From Glandiceps talaboti (lineage: Eukaryota > Hemichordata > Enteropneusta > Spengelidae): a stretch of DNA of 64,000 nt. This document shows positions 32,238 through 57,297 of this stretch, in pieces (the first letter of the stretch is position 1; each line of letters starts with the position of its first letter). Made by a program: the position numbers and the translations under genes. Location of the stretch: contig NC_135561.1 in assembly GCF_964340395.1 (NCBI RefSeq), positions 22,591,986 through 22,655,985 of the forward strand, given 5' to 3'. Below the pieces are notes generated by a model. That model was not told the origin of the DNA. It saw nothing but the letters and a program-made list of their open reading frames with translations, and did no database searches.

Positions 32238-32702
32238 TTATGTTTTCTTTTGTTTACAGTCTCTGGCGTAGTGGTCATACTCTACACAAATAAAACAGTC
32301 ATTTTATCCGAGACATCGGCAACTTTTGACTTGTTAGTGGGTCTTTGCGAAGGACCATAAGGTGTGTATCTCTGGAAGGTTGTGGGCAGCTGTAGGAATT
32401 TTGTGACCTTTGCAGCAATTCTTCCTCTTCTTTGTTACCTACAAGTAACAAAATGAGATGACTGGAACTGCTGCCGAAGTCATTTGTTTTGAACTGTGCT
32501 AGTACTGCTCAAAATCTCCCAAGTTTTGGCTGTGCACTTTTCGTTGCTTGATCTACCAACAGTCAAAGAGCGTCTAGAAGTTGTGATCTTGACTCCCATG
32601 TATTGGTATGTGCCAACTCTCTTACTTTCTGCAGAGCTTCATCAGCCTTTTCCAGTTCCTCGAACATTTTCTGCACATCAGCCAGCTGTTGTTTCACCTG
32701 TG
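32238..32702 (-). pseudogene. Decayed coiled-coil / CCHC zinc-knuckle coding remnant
   Basis: On the minus strand, sequence following an acceptor-like TTCACAG encodes a clean amphipathic helix (VKQQLADVQKMFEELEKA.. to SRSQLLDAL) and then a TGA. Coding-like stretches continue in shifted frames (PYGPSQRPTNKSKVADVSDK). The 3' end encodes CFICVEYDHYARDC, a CX2CX4HX4C zinc knuckle, followed by KQKKT and a stop at 32238-32240. At least two frame changes and in-frame stops separate the parts, so it is broken. Gag-like or transposon-derived proteins have this helix-plus-knuckle layout; the exact source is unknown. Confidence 0.55.
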
Positions 32703-32879
32703 AACACACAGACGCATATATTATTATGCTAGCCACACCCTAAATGTGTACTTTACTTACTAAGCATTTTGGCATAATATTATAGACAGGTTTGGTCACT
32801 TACTAGCAGGTCCCTCTCTGACTAAAATTGCTTGCCGTCCATGCTTCCCATGAACGAAAATAATTCACATTTTTGTGGG

Positions 32880-33080
32880 CATGGACTGCATATATGGCAC
32901 CTTGGCTCATGCTTATTCATAAACATGTTGGCACCTTGACTCATCCTAAACATATGTGTGTCCCTCGTGGACTATACGGCACCTTGACTTGTGCGTATGC
33001 ATATACATGTATGTGTTGGTCCCTCACGGACAGTATGGCACCTTGGCTTGTGCCTTTTCATGCGAGCGTCCCTCACGGAC
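32880..33080. repeat. Degenerate tandem repeat, about 65 bp unit, 3-4 copies
   Basis: Recurring GGCACCTTG(A/G)CT..TG and GTCCCTC(A/G)(C/T)GGAC blocks with variable spacers. Confidence 0.7.
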
Positions 33081-33113
33081 ATTGCAACTTTTTTCTTCCT
33101 TTTTGCACAACTG

Positions 33114-33165
33114 AACTGAGGTTGAACTGAGGTTCAGTAGTGCTATAGGCATCGCCCGGATGGAA
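33114..33165 (+). mobile_element. Family B 5' end fragment (B4)
   Basis: GCACAACTGAACTGAGGTT, then a second GAACTGAGGTTCAGTAGTGCT, then CGCCCGG as in the other B copies. An 11-bp piece of the terminal hairpin is duplicated and the body is absent: a truncated end. Confidence 0.75.
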
Positions 33166-34027
33166 TATCTTTTTATGTTGCATGTGTGTCTTTTAAAATG
33201 CATGACATGGCAGGCGCCTAACATCTCTCAGTGCTTCTGTTGAGGCCATGTTTATGATGCTATCCCACCCAGCAGGGGGCCTGTGTACCTATGTGGTTTT
33301 TTTAAAATTTGAATAAAGCACCACTCCTATACCAGGTTATTTATTTCCTGTTTATAAGTGCATTCATGAATATATTAAAGGCATAACTGCCTGGTGCCAG
33401 GCACCCTATTTTGCATATGACTGGCTGTATGTTTTGGAGGTGGAGAACTTGTGGTGACTCACTAGCAAGTAATCACCAAAATATAAACATTCCCTATCTG
33501 GTTTGTTCACATACAGATGTCACATATTTGAATAATTGTGAGTGACACACAATCTAAACAGCTGTTTGAGGAGGAATTTGTCTCATTTTCAAAGGTTTTT
33601 ACATTCTATGAAACAAACAGATTGATTTTCAACTAATTTGTGTATCAAGTTACCATCCTACAACATTCACAAACAATTTGTACATGATTCATGACCTGTG
33701 TGTTTCTCGGAGTACAGAAAAAATGCTGAAAACAAGACCCAGAAGCTAGTGCTCTGTACAGCAGTTTGAATTTCCCGCATTTGCATAGATTAGCCATAAT
33801 CCTCTTTATATAGGGCAGTTCTGTCTTTAATGCATAAATAAGTGTGATAATCTCCCAGAAGATAAGAGATAAAGTGTTAATGTAACTGATCTCTTGCCAA
33901 TTATAAAATTAGGGGTGTTTTAATTTAGATAAGTAATTTCACTATGGAATAGTGACAGTAAGATAACAGAATTTGTTCAATGTTGCAGGTCTGTATGATG
34001 AGCCAGTGAACTGAAAATTACTATACC

Positions 34028-47201
<13,174 letters not shown>

Positions 47202-47221
<20 letters not shown>

Positions 47222-49262
47222 GTCAATCAATGAATCACTAGATTGTATGAATAGAACACTGTCTAATGAGACTACACTTTAAGTCAATCAATGAATCACT
47301 AGATTGTATGAATAGAACACTGTCTAATGAGACTACACTTTGAGTCAATCAGTGAATCACTAGATTGTATGAATAGAACACTCTAATGAGACTACACTTT
47401 GAGTCAATCAGTGAATCACTAGATTGTATGAATAGAACACTGTCTAATGAGACTACACTTTGAGTCAATCAGTGAATCACTAGATTGTATGAATAGAACA
47501 CTGTCTAATGAGACTACACTTTGAGTCAATCAGTGAATCACTAGATTGTATGAATAGAACACTGTCTAATGAGACTACACTTTGAGTCAATCAGTGAATC
47601 ACTAGATTGTATGAATAGAACACTGTCTAATGAGACTACACTTTGAGTCAATCAGTGAATCACTAGATTGTATGAATAGAACACTGTCTAATGAGACTAC
47701 ACTTTGAGTCAATCAGTGAATCACTAGATTGTATGAATAGAACACTGTCTAATGAGACTACACTTTGAGTCAATCAGTGAATCACTAGATTGTATGAATA
47801 GAACACTGTCTAATGAGACTACACTTTGAGTCAATCAATGAATCACTAGATTGTATGAATAGAACACTGTCTAATGAGACTACACTTTGAGTCAATCAAT
47901 GAATCACTAGATTGTATGAATAGAACACTGTCTAATGAGACTACACTTTGAGTCAATCAGTGAATCACTAGATTGTATGAATAAAACACTGTCTAATGAG
48001 ACTACACTTTGAGTCAATCAGTGAATCACTAGATTGTATGAATAGAACACTGTCTAATGAGACTACACTTTGAGTCAATCAATGAATCACTAGATTGTAT
48101 GAATACAACACTGTATAATGAGACTACACTTTGAGTCAATCAGTGAATCACTAGATTGTATGAATAGAACACTGTCTAATGAGACTACACTTTGAGTCAA
48201 TCAGTGAATCACTAGATTGTATGAATAGAACACTGTCTAATGAGACTACACTTTGAGTAAATCAGTGAATCACTAGATTGTATGAATAGAACACTGTCTA
48301 ATGAGACTACACTTTGAGTCAATCAGTGAATCACTAGATTGTATGAATAGAACACTGTCTAATGAGACTACACTTTGAGTAAATCAGTGAATCACTAGAT
48401 TGTATGAATAGAACACTGTCTAATGAGAGTACACTTTGAGTCAATCAATGAATCACTAGATTGTATGAATAGAACACTGTCTAATGAGACTACACTTTGA
48501 GTCAATCAGTGAATCACTAGATTGTATGAATAGAACACTGTCTAATGAGACTACACTTTGAGTCAATCAGTGAATCACTAGATTGTATGAATAGAACACT
48601 GTCTAATGAGACTACACTTTGAGTAAATCAGTGAATCACTAGATTGTATGAATAGAACACTGTCTAATGAGACTACACTTTGAGTAAATCAGTGAATCAC
48701 TAGATTGTATGAATAGAACACTGTCTAATGAGACTACACTTTGAGTCAATCAGTGAATCACTAGATTGTATGAATAGAACACTGTCTAATGAGACTACAC
48801 TTTGAGTCAATCAGTGAATCACTAGATTGTATGAATAGAACACTGTCTAATGAGACTACACTTTAAGTCAATCAATGAATCACTAGATTGTATGAATAGA
48901 ACACTGTCTAATGAGACTACACTTTGAGTCAATCAATGAATCACTAGATTGTATGAATACAACACTGTCTAATGAGACTACACTTTGAGTAAATCAGTGA
49001 ATCACTAGATTGTATGAATAGAACACTGTCTAATGAGACTACACTTTCAGTCAATCAGTGAATCACTAGATTGTATGAATAGAACACTGTCTAATGAGAC
49101 TACACTTTGAGTCAATCAGTGAATCACTAGATTGTATGAATAGAACACTGTCTAATGAGACTACACTTTGAGTCAATCAGTGAATCACTAGATTGTATGA
49201 ATAGAACACTGTCTAATGAGACTACACTTTGAGTCAATCAACAACTCACTAGATCATATGAA
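47202..49262. repeat. 61-bp minisatellite, about 34 copies, beginning in the PNPLA4 stop-codon region
   Basis: Unit GAGTCAATCAGTGAATCACT, AGATTGTATGAATAGAACAC, TGTCTAATGAGACTACACTT, T. The first copy includes TCTTATGAGACTACACTTTAA, the last six codons and stop. Later copies read TCTAATGAG and TTTGAG, so neither the codons nor the stop are kept. Probably transcribed as 3' UTR. Confidence 0.97.
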
Positions 49263-49509
49263 TAGAACACTGTGTAACTGATGAGACTACACTATATCTG
49301 TAGTGGTAATTTTGAATGTATACTATGTTGTTAATTCATTGGATTCTCACGATTCATTATTTGATACAAGTCACACAGTTCATCACTTGGGTATGATTTT
49401 TAACAAGGACCTGATTGTGTATTTTCATTAGGGAAGAGCTTGACTGTGTTTATTCATTGGAAGGGGTTTGACTGTATTTTCATTGGCAGTGGCTTAAGAG
49501 TGTTTAATT

Positions 49510-50595
49510 AGTTCCAGCTGGATGAAGTCTGTGGGGGACTATTAGATTGGGTTCCATCTGTCCGTCCATCCATCTGTGTGTCCATGTGTCCATGCGTCCG
49601 GAGCCATTTCTCAGAAATGACTGGACCGATTTCTCTCAAACTTGGCACAAGGACAACACACTATTACATACATATGCATGTCAATTTATGTCACGATACG
49701 ATCCAATATGGCCACCAGGCAGCCATTTTTAAACAATTTTTTTCGTGTCCTGAACCAACACTTGGACATGACTGGACCAATTTCTATCAAGCTTGGTACA
49801 AGGACAACACACTTTGACATACATATGGATGTCAATTTATTTTGTGATACAATCCAATATGGCCACTAGACAGCCATTTCGTTACGAATGTTTCATGTTC
49901 AAAGCCATTATGCAGACATGCCTGAACAGATCTCATTCAAAGCTGGTACAAGGACAATGTTCTATTGCATACATATGTATATCAATTTATGTCATGATAC
50001 GATCCAATATGTCACTAGGCAGACATTTTTTAAACAATTTTTTACATGTATAAAACTATTACTTGGACATGACTGGATCGATTTCTATCAAACTTGGTAC
50101 AAGGACAACATACTTTGGCATACATATGGATGTCAATTTATTTTTTGATACAATCCAATATGGCTGCTAGACAGCCATTTTGTTACGAATGTTTCATGTT
50201 CAAAGCCATTATGCAGACATGCCTTTGAAGATTTTATTATGATTTTTCCATGTTTGGGACCATTACACAGACATGCATGAACAATTTCCATTAAAACTTT
50301 ATTTAAAGACAGACAATGTACTATGATGTATATATGTATGTCAACTTGTGTCATATGATATGATCCAACAGGACTGCTAGGCAGCCATTCTGTTATGATT
50401 TTTTCATTTCTGGAGACATTTGGCAGACATGTCTGAGCAGATCAATTTCAGTCAATCTTGGTATAAGGGCAGTGTACTATTATTAGGTACATAATATGCA
50501 TGTCAATTTATGATATCACAGACAAGAAGTGCTACAATCCAAACAGGGATCAACAGCTCCCAAACAGCGGGGAGTATGTCATATATGATGGCTTG
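49510..50595 (+). mobile_element. Family A element, copy A5 (divergent subfamily)
   Basis: Starts AGTTCCAGCTGGATGAAG and ends GATGGCTTG. The body units are older and distinct (TGGCCACYAGRCAGCCATTT). TTTAATT flanks both sides (49503-49509 and 50596-50602). Confidence 0.8.
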
Positions 50596-51847
50596 TTTAA
50601 TTAAGAATAGCGCCCTCAACCATCATTTGACAATAAAGAGGATAAATAACACAGTAACCTTTGGAACACAACGACAAATAAAATAGAAATTACAAAGATA
50701 ATAGTATCTTCTCTCTGAGTAAAAAAGCTTTGTATACAGAGACAAATGAAAATATCATAAGTTGATTTCTGGTTGAAAGTAAGGTTATTGCTTTTTCTCA
50801 CGTTTGGTACTGTATAAAATAGTTTGGTATTAGTTCCTTTCTAAGAGACTGGTATAAAGGACAAAATATCAAAACATGCAGTTCATTTTCAAGAACATTT
50901 AGACCTTCATTTTCACAAAAAAATACATGTTCTGTCCAAAATAGCTTTACCAACATGTCTTCTTGACAGTGTTTATTCAGTTGGAGAGGTTTGACTACTT
51001 TAATTGGGAGGAGCTTGACAATGTTTATTCATACCATAGGGAGGGGCTTGATTGGGAGGGATGTTACTGTGTACTTTTATTGGGAGGGATGTTACTGTGT
51101 ACTTTTATTGGGAGGGATGTTACTGTGTACTTTTATTGGGAGGGATGTTACTATGTACTTTTATTGGGAGGGATGTTACTATGTACTTTTATTGGGAGGG
51201 ATGTTACTGTGTACTTTTATTGGGAGGGATGTTACTATGTACTTTTATTGGGAGGGATGTTACTGTGTACTTTTATTGGGAGGGATGTTACTATGTACTT
51301 TTATTGGGAGGGATGTTACCATGTACTTTTATTGGGAGGGATGTTACTATGTACTTTTATTGGGAGGGATGTTACCATGTGCTTTTATTGGGAGGGATGT
51401 TACTATGTACTTTTATTGGGAGGGATGTTACTGTGTACTTTTATTGGGAGGGATGTTACTGTGTACTTATATTGGGAAGGGCTTGACTGTACTTCCATTG
51501 AAAGGGGCTTAAGTATTTACTTCCAGGGGGGGGGGGGGTTGTGTACTTCCACTGGGGAGGGGCTTGACTAGACTTTGTACATTCATTTGAGAGGGATATG
51601 CCTACTTTCATTGAGGATGGGCTTGACTGTAAATGCATGGGGTAGGGGAAAGGTTGGGGCTTGACTACTTTCATGGGGGAAGGGTTGGGGCTTGACTGTA
51701 CTTTCATGGGGAGGGGAAGGGTTGGGCTTGACTACTTTCATGGGGGAGGGGAAGGGTTGGGGCTTGACTACTTTCATGGGAGAGGGGAAGGGTTGGGGCT
51801 TGACTGTACTTCCATTGAGGAAAGGCTTGACTTTGTACTTTTTTAAG

Positions 51848-51918
51848 CACAACTGAGTTGATGAGGTTCTGTAGTGCTATAGGCATGATGCGGTGTGTGT
51901 GTGTGTGTGCGTGTGCGT

Positions 51919-51953
<35 letters not shown>

Positions 51954-52435
51954 GCAGATTGGCCTGAAATTTGGTGGAAATATTCTTGGAGGTGTTTGGT
52001 TTTAGAATTGACCATGACAAGATGATTCCATCATTGATGTGCAAATTAGGACTAAACATGTGTTTTTTAGTCAAAGGTCTGTAATTCCAAGATGAAAAGT
52101 GGTTAGTTGATTTGGCTGAAATTTCACAGGAATGTTTCTTGGGATGTACAGATCAAGTGATATTAATAACATGATGATCCCATTAGCAATAGGCAAATTA
52201 TGGCTAAAAAATGTGTGACTTTTTTTGTGAAATGTCTGGCAGGAATATGTATGCCATAGCGTGCAGAAATTACTGTTTTAATGATCTCATTTAACCATTA
52301 AAACTTTTATGGGGGTACTTAACATAATGTAACAAGTGAGTGAGAATAGCACAGGAATTAATCTGTCCTTGAGGTTGTTTGGAAACATTGTCTACCTAAC
52401 ACTGAACTACAGGTTTGTTCAAGGTAAAATGAATA

Positions 52436-52478
<43 letters not shown>

Positions 52479-53020
52479 TGTAGATAATGCAAGTGATTTT
52501 GGTATTGAGCTTTTACCTCACAAACTACTGGAGATGAAATTTGGTGATGATTGGGAAAATGTTACTGTTAGTCTGCAAATTGTGAGTGTGTCAATGTCAT
52601 ACTTGTGTAATTTTCCCTAGCAACCATGACCACACCTTAGCAACTGTCAAATGACGGGGGTTTTGACAATTATAACAACAGGGATTGGTAGGCAATTGAA
52701 TAAACATTTTAAATTATGTAAATACTCTTAGCAACAATACCACACCCATAGCAACAGCAGAATGAATATGTATATTGTAAAGATAACAGGGATAAATAGA
52801 CAAATAAATAAACATTTTTAAAATGTATGCAAATATACCTAGCAACAAGACCACGCCCATAGCAACAGTCACATGATCGCATATATTGCAAAGATAACAG
52901 GGCTGGATAGGCAATTGAATACATTCAGCAAATGAACACCTATAACTCGCATTCATTAACATGTGGATAAACATTTTTTTTAAACGAACAGTTGTGCTAC
53001 AGCACCTTTGGCGCTATTTT
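51848..53020 (+). mobile_element. Family B element, copy B2
   Basis: AGCACAACTGAGTTGATGAG at the 5' end, a GT run, two GCAGATTGG-type units, a CTGT run (about 52437-52472), then three CCTAGCAACAAGACCACGCC units. It ends CAGTTGTGCTACAGCACCTT plus TGGCGCTATTTT. The insert between them (52330-52610) is unlike other B copies and unidentified. Confidence 0.8.
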
Positions 53021-53266
53021 GGGGGATGGGCTTAAGTGTGCATGTTTCATTAAGAAGGGCTTGACGACTTTCATGGGGGGGGGGGGGGCTTAACTGTACT
53101 TTCATCGTGGAGGTCCTGAAGTAGGGATATACCAACTTCAGCAGAAATGAACTGTCCAATAATGCTATTTGTTATTTGTTATTTATTTTGTACAGATTCA
53201 AGACTATTTTATTTTGGTATAGATTTAAGTGTATTGTACTATTTAAACAAATGATATATAATTTTT

Positions 53267-56065
53267 AGCACAACTGAACTGAGGTTCAGTAGTGCTATAG
53301 GGATCGCCCGGTGTCTGTCTGTCTGTGTGTGTGTAAACAACTTAAAGTCAAAAACTGCTGATATTTGGTGGGTCCATTACCTTGGGTGTCTAGTTGGGAA
53401 ATTGTTCAAATGAAAATGATCTTACCACCGGTTTGTGATTTGGGTCAAAAAATGTGATTTTTAGTCCCCACGGACGAAGTCCGGAACGGGGACTTATGGA
53501 TTGGGTTCCGTCTGTCCGTGCGTCCGTGCGTCCGTCCGTTCGCAGCCGTTTCTTGGAGATGCCTGGACCGATTTATTTCAAACTTGGTACAGGGGCAACA
53601 TGCTATGGCATACATATGCATGTCAATTTGTTTCATGATACGATCCAATATGGCCGCCTAGCAACCATTTTGTTTGCGAATTTTCCCTGTCTAAAGCCAT
53701 AACTCAGACATGCTTTAACAGATCTCATTCAAAGTTGGTATTAGGACAGTGTTCTATGACATACATGTGCATATTCATTGTTATCATGATACGATCCAAT
53801 ATGGCTGCCTAGCAGCCATTTTGTTTGCGAATTTTCCCTGTCCAAAGCCATAACTCAGACATGCTTGAACAGATCTCATTCAAAGTTGGTATTAGGACAG
53901 TGTTCTATGACATACATGTGCATATCCATTTTCATCGTGACATGATCCAATATGGCTGCCTGGCAGCCATTTTGTTTGTGAATTTTCCATGTCCAAAGCC
54001 ATAACTCAGACATGCTTGAAGAGATCTCATTCAAAGTTGGTATTAGCACAGTGTTCTATGACATACATGTGCATATCAATTTTCATCGTGATACGATCCA
54101 ATATGGCTGCCTGACAGCCATTTTGTTTGCGAATTTTCCATGTCCAAAGCCATAACTCAGACATGCTGAACAGATCTCATTCAAAGTTGGTATTAGGACA
54201 GTGTTCTATGACATACATGTGCATATTCATTGTTGTCGTGATACGATCCAATATGGCCGCCTGGCAGCCATTTTATTTGCAAATTTTCCATGTCCAAAGC
54301 CATAACTCGGACATGCTTGAACAGATCTCATTCAAAGTTGGTATAAGGACATTGTTCTATAACATACATGTGCATATCCCTTTTCGTTGTGATACGATCC
54401 AATATGGCTGCCTGGCAGCCATTTTATTTGCAAATTTTCCATGTCCAAAGCCATAACACGCTTGAACAGGTCATCCCCCCCCCCCATACCCGACCATCCT
54501 TTATTGTTGAATGGTTTATTCCATCATGTCATCTTGAAGAGTAGGCATGTTCCATGTCCAACGAGCAGACACAACATATCTAAGTCTGTTTGATTTAGAT
54601 TCACAAGTGTTGTTGCATGATCAGAGTAGTGATATCAAGAAAATGACAACATAAACTGCCAGTTTCTTAAAACCCAATCATAGCGAGCTGTGTCATTCTC
54701 AATGACTTGTTGGTCAAAAAACTTAAACTCAAAAACTACTGGGCAGATTGGGCTTAAATTTGGGTGAAACATTCTTCAGGGTGTTTTTACTAAGAATTGT
54801 TCATGATATGATTGTTCCATCTGTGATATGCAAATTAGGTGTAAAAATGTGTCTTTTTGGTCAAAAATCTATAATTCCAAAACCACTGAGCAGATTGGGC
54901 TGAAATTTAATGGGAATGCATTTAGGGATGTATGGACGAAGAAATGCTAAGCATACAATGATTCCATGAGTGATATGCAAATTACGTGTAAAAATTTTCA
55001 TTTTTGGTCAAAAACTTATATCTCAAAAAGTAGTCTGAAACTTGGTGAGATGTTTCTGAAAGTGTTATTCAGCAGATTTTCTCCTAAACATATTGACAAA
55101 ATTGGCCCTAGCAACCATGACCACGCCCTTAGCAACAGCCAGAACGTAAAAACTACTGGTCAGATTGGGCGGAAATTTGGGTGAAACATTCTTCAGGGTG
55201 TTTATACTAAGAATTGTTCATAATATGATGTGCCCATCAGTGATATGCAAATTAGGGTTAAAAATGTGTCTTTTTGGTCAAAAGTCTTTAATTCCAAAAC
55301 TACTGAGCAGATTGAATTGAAATTTGATGGGGATGCATCTAAGGATGTATAGATGATGAAATATTAAGCACATAATGATCTCATCAGTGATATGGAATTT
55401 AGGTATAAAAATGTGAATTTTGATCAAAAACTTATATCTCAAAAAGTACTAAGTGAATGAGTCTGAAACTTGGTGAGATGTTTCTAGAAGTGTTATTCTA
55501 TATCATTGCTTTTCCTCAAAAATCTTCAACTTTGCAATTGCCCAGTAGGTTGAGCTTAACTTTGTTGAGAATGTGTAGATTTGTCCTCATTAATAGCTGA
55601 CACAGTGAGAACAGTACATTGTTAATTAGCTATAATGTTTACTTTACTATTTCCTCTGGTGGTAAAGTGTGTAGCATGGCCAGTTTGGTTTATGACTTGA
55701 TTATGTAATATGTTGTGAGACAGCTGTTTCATCACCTACCCATATAAACTGAATGTAGCTTGTGTTCAAAATATTACAATAAGACAACCAAGAAAGTTAA
55801 ACCTGTTACATTGGTATGACTTGGTTTCAAATTGATTTAAAAAAAATAAAGAAGTACAAAACCTTGTAGACACATCACTTTAAAGTTTGATTAGGATGTT
55901 GCTATACTTGTCTTGTACACTTCCAACATAGGATGGCTGGATTATGATAATAGAAATTAGGTATGAAAATTTTGTTTTGGTTGCAACTTTAAATCTTCAA
56001 AAAATTATACATCTATCGTTGTCCTGAACACGAAGTTGTGCGACAACGCAATATTTGCGCTATTT
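53267..56065 (+). mobile_element. Family B element, copy B3, with A6 nested inside
   Basis: AGCACAACTGAACTGAGG start with the 5' hairpin. The B body is interrupted at 53463-54709 by A6 and resumes at TTGGTCAAAAAACTTAAACT. The 3' end is GTTGTGCGACAACGCAATAT plus TTGCGCTATTTT. The 115-bp CCTAGCAAC units are reduced to one. Confidence 0.82.
53463..54709 (+). mobile_element. Family A element, copy A6, nested in B3
   Basis: Starts AGTCCCCACGGACG and ends AATGACTTG, with about six body units. B1 at 4161-4180 preserves the empty target TGTGATTTTTGGTCAAAAAA. Here it is split as TGTGATTTTT | A6 | TTGGTCAAAA. Confidence 0.87.
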
Positions 56066-56427
56066 TTTTATTAAACTTCATTGTTCACTCAATATGCATG
56101 TTAGATGGATTGGATTTTGAATGTTGACAAGCATACAGTGTTTGTAAGTTATTTACTCATACCAAGTTATGACAAACATCTTAATGTGATTTATTGACAT
56201 GATGTAAGAATTGACAAGGGGAGACATTTATGACATGATGTAAGAATTGACAAGGGGAGACTATCTATCCTAAATTATTTCAACATCCCATTTTAAAATG
56301 ACTGAAGGCAAGCTGTGTGACAATTAAAATGTTGTTGCATCCAATCATATCACTCCTTCACTCCTTTCCAGTTTATTGATGGTTACATCCTGCATATTCA
56401 TGGAGACACTGGACATGTGATCCAAAG

Positions 56428-57030
56428 TAGATAAGAAGCCAAATAGCTGTCAGACATGTGTGAATGTTTAGATTTGCCCCATAGATAAGAAGCCAAATAG
56501 CTGTCAGACATGTGTGAATGTTTACATTTGCCCCATAGATAAGAAGCCAAATAGCTGTCAGACATGTGTGAATGTTTAGATTTGCCCCATAGATAAGAAG
56601 CCAAATAGCTGTCAGACATGTGTGAATGTTTACATTTGGCTCCATAGATAAGAAGCCAAATAGCTGTCAGACATGTGTGAATGTTTAGATTTGCCCCATA
56701 GATAAGAAGCCAAATAGCTGTCAGACATGTGTGAATGTTTACATTTGGCTCCATAGATAAGAAGCAAAATAGCTGTCAGACATGTGTGAATGTTTACATT
56801 TGGCTCCATAGATAAGAAGCCAAGTAGCTGTCAGACATGTGTGAATGTTTAGATTTGGCTCCATAGATAAGAAGCCAAATAGCTGTCAGACATGTGTGAA
56901 TGTTTAGATTTGCCCCATAGATAAGAAGCCAAGTAGCTGTCAGACATGTGTGAATGTTTACATTTGGCTCCATAGATAAGAAGCCAAGTAGCTGTCAGAC
57001 ATGTGTGAATGTTTAGATTAGGCCCCATAG
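56428..57030. repeat. 54-55 bp minisatellite, about 11 copies
   Basis: Unit ATAGATAAGAAGCCAAATAG, CTGTCAGACATGTGTGAATG, TTTAGATTTGCCCC; a variant ends GGCTCC. Both unit types are interspersed. Confidence 0.95.
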
Positions 57031-57297
57031 ATAGGAGATAACATATTTAGATGTATCAGATGTCTGTTGGCAACAGTAGGTGGGATTCTATCACTTTGAT
57101 TTCCAGCCCGCACTCTCCTACAATGTGCCTCCTACAGTCATAAGGGGAGGGGTGATAAGTACACTCCTGACCAAGTATTTTACAGTCAAAATGTATGTGC
57201 TGTGATTTCTGTCTGAGTATCTTAGTTACTATCTTAGGTTTCAGCAGTTTTTAATCCTGAGATATGTGCTTGCATGAAATAGACAAGTACAGTAACC

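Larger units (their letters stand above)
49436..53110. repeat. GGGAGGGGCTTGACTGT-type minisatellite zone broken up by A5 and B2
   Basis: Units sharing GGGCTTGACT and TACTTTCATTGGG occur at 49436-49500, 50960-51050, 51054-51480 (clean 28-bp unit, about 15 copies), 51480-51840 (G-rich, about 45-bp units) and 53021-53110. The two mobile elements sit between these blocks. The three overlapping plus-strand ORFs at 50963-51571 arise because a 28-bp unit cycles through all frames. Confidence 0.85.
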
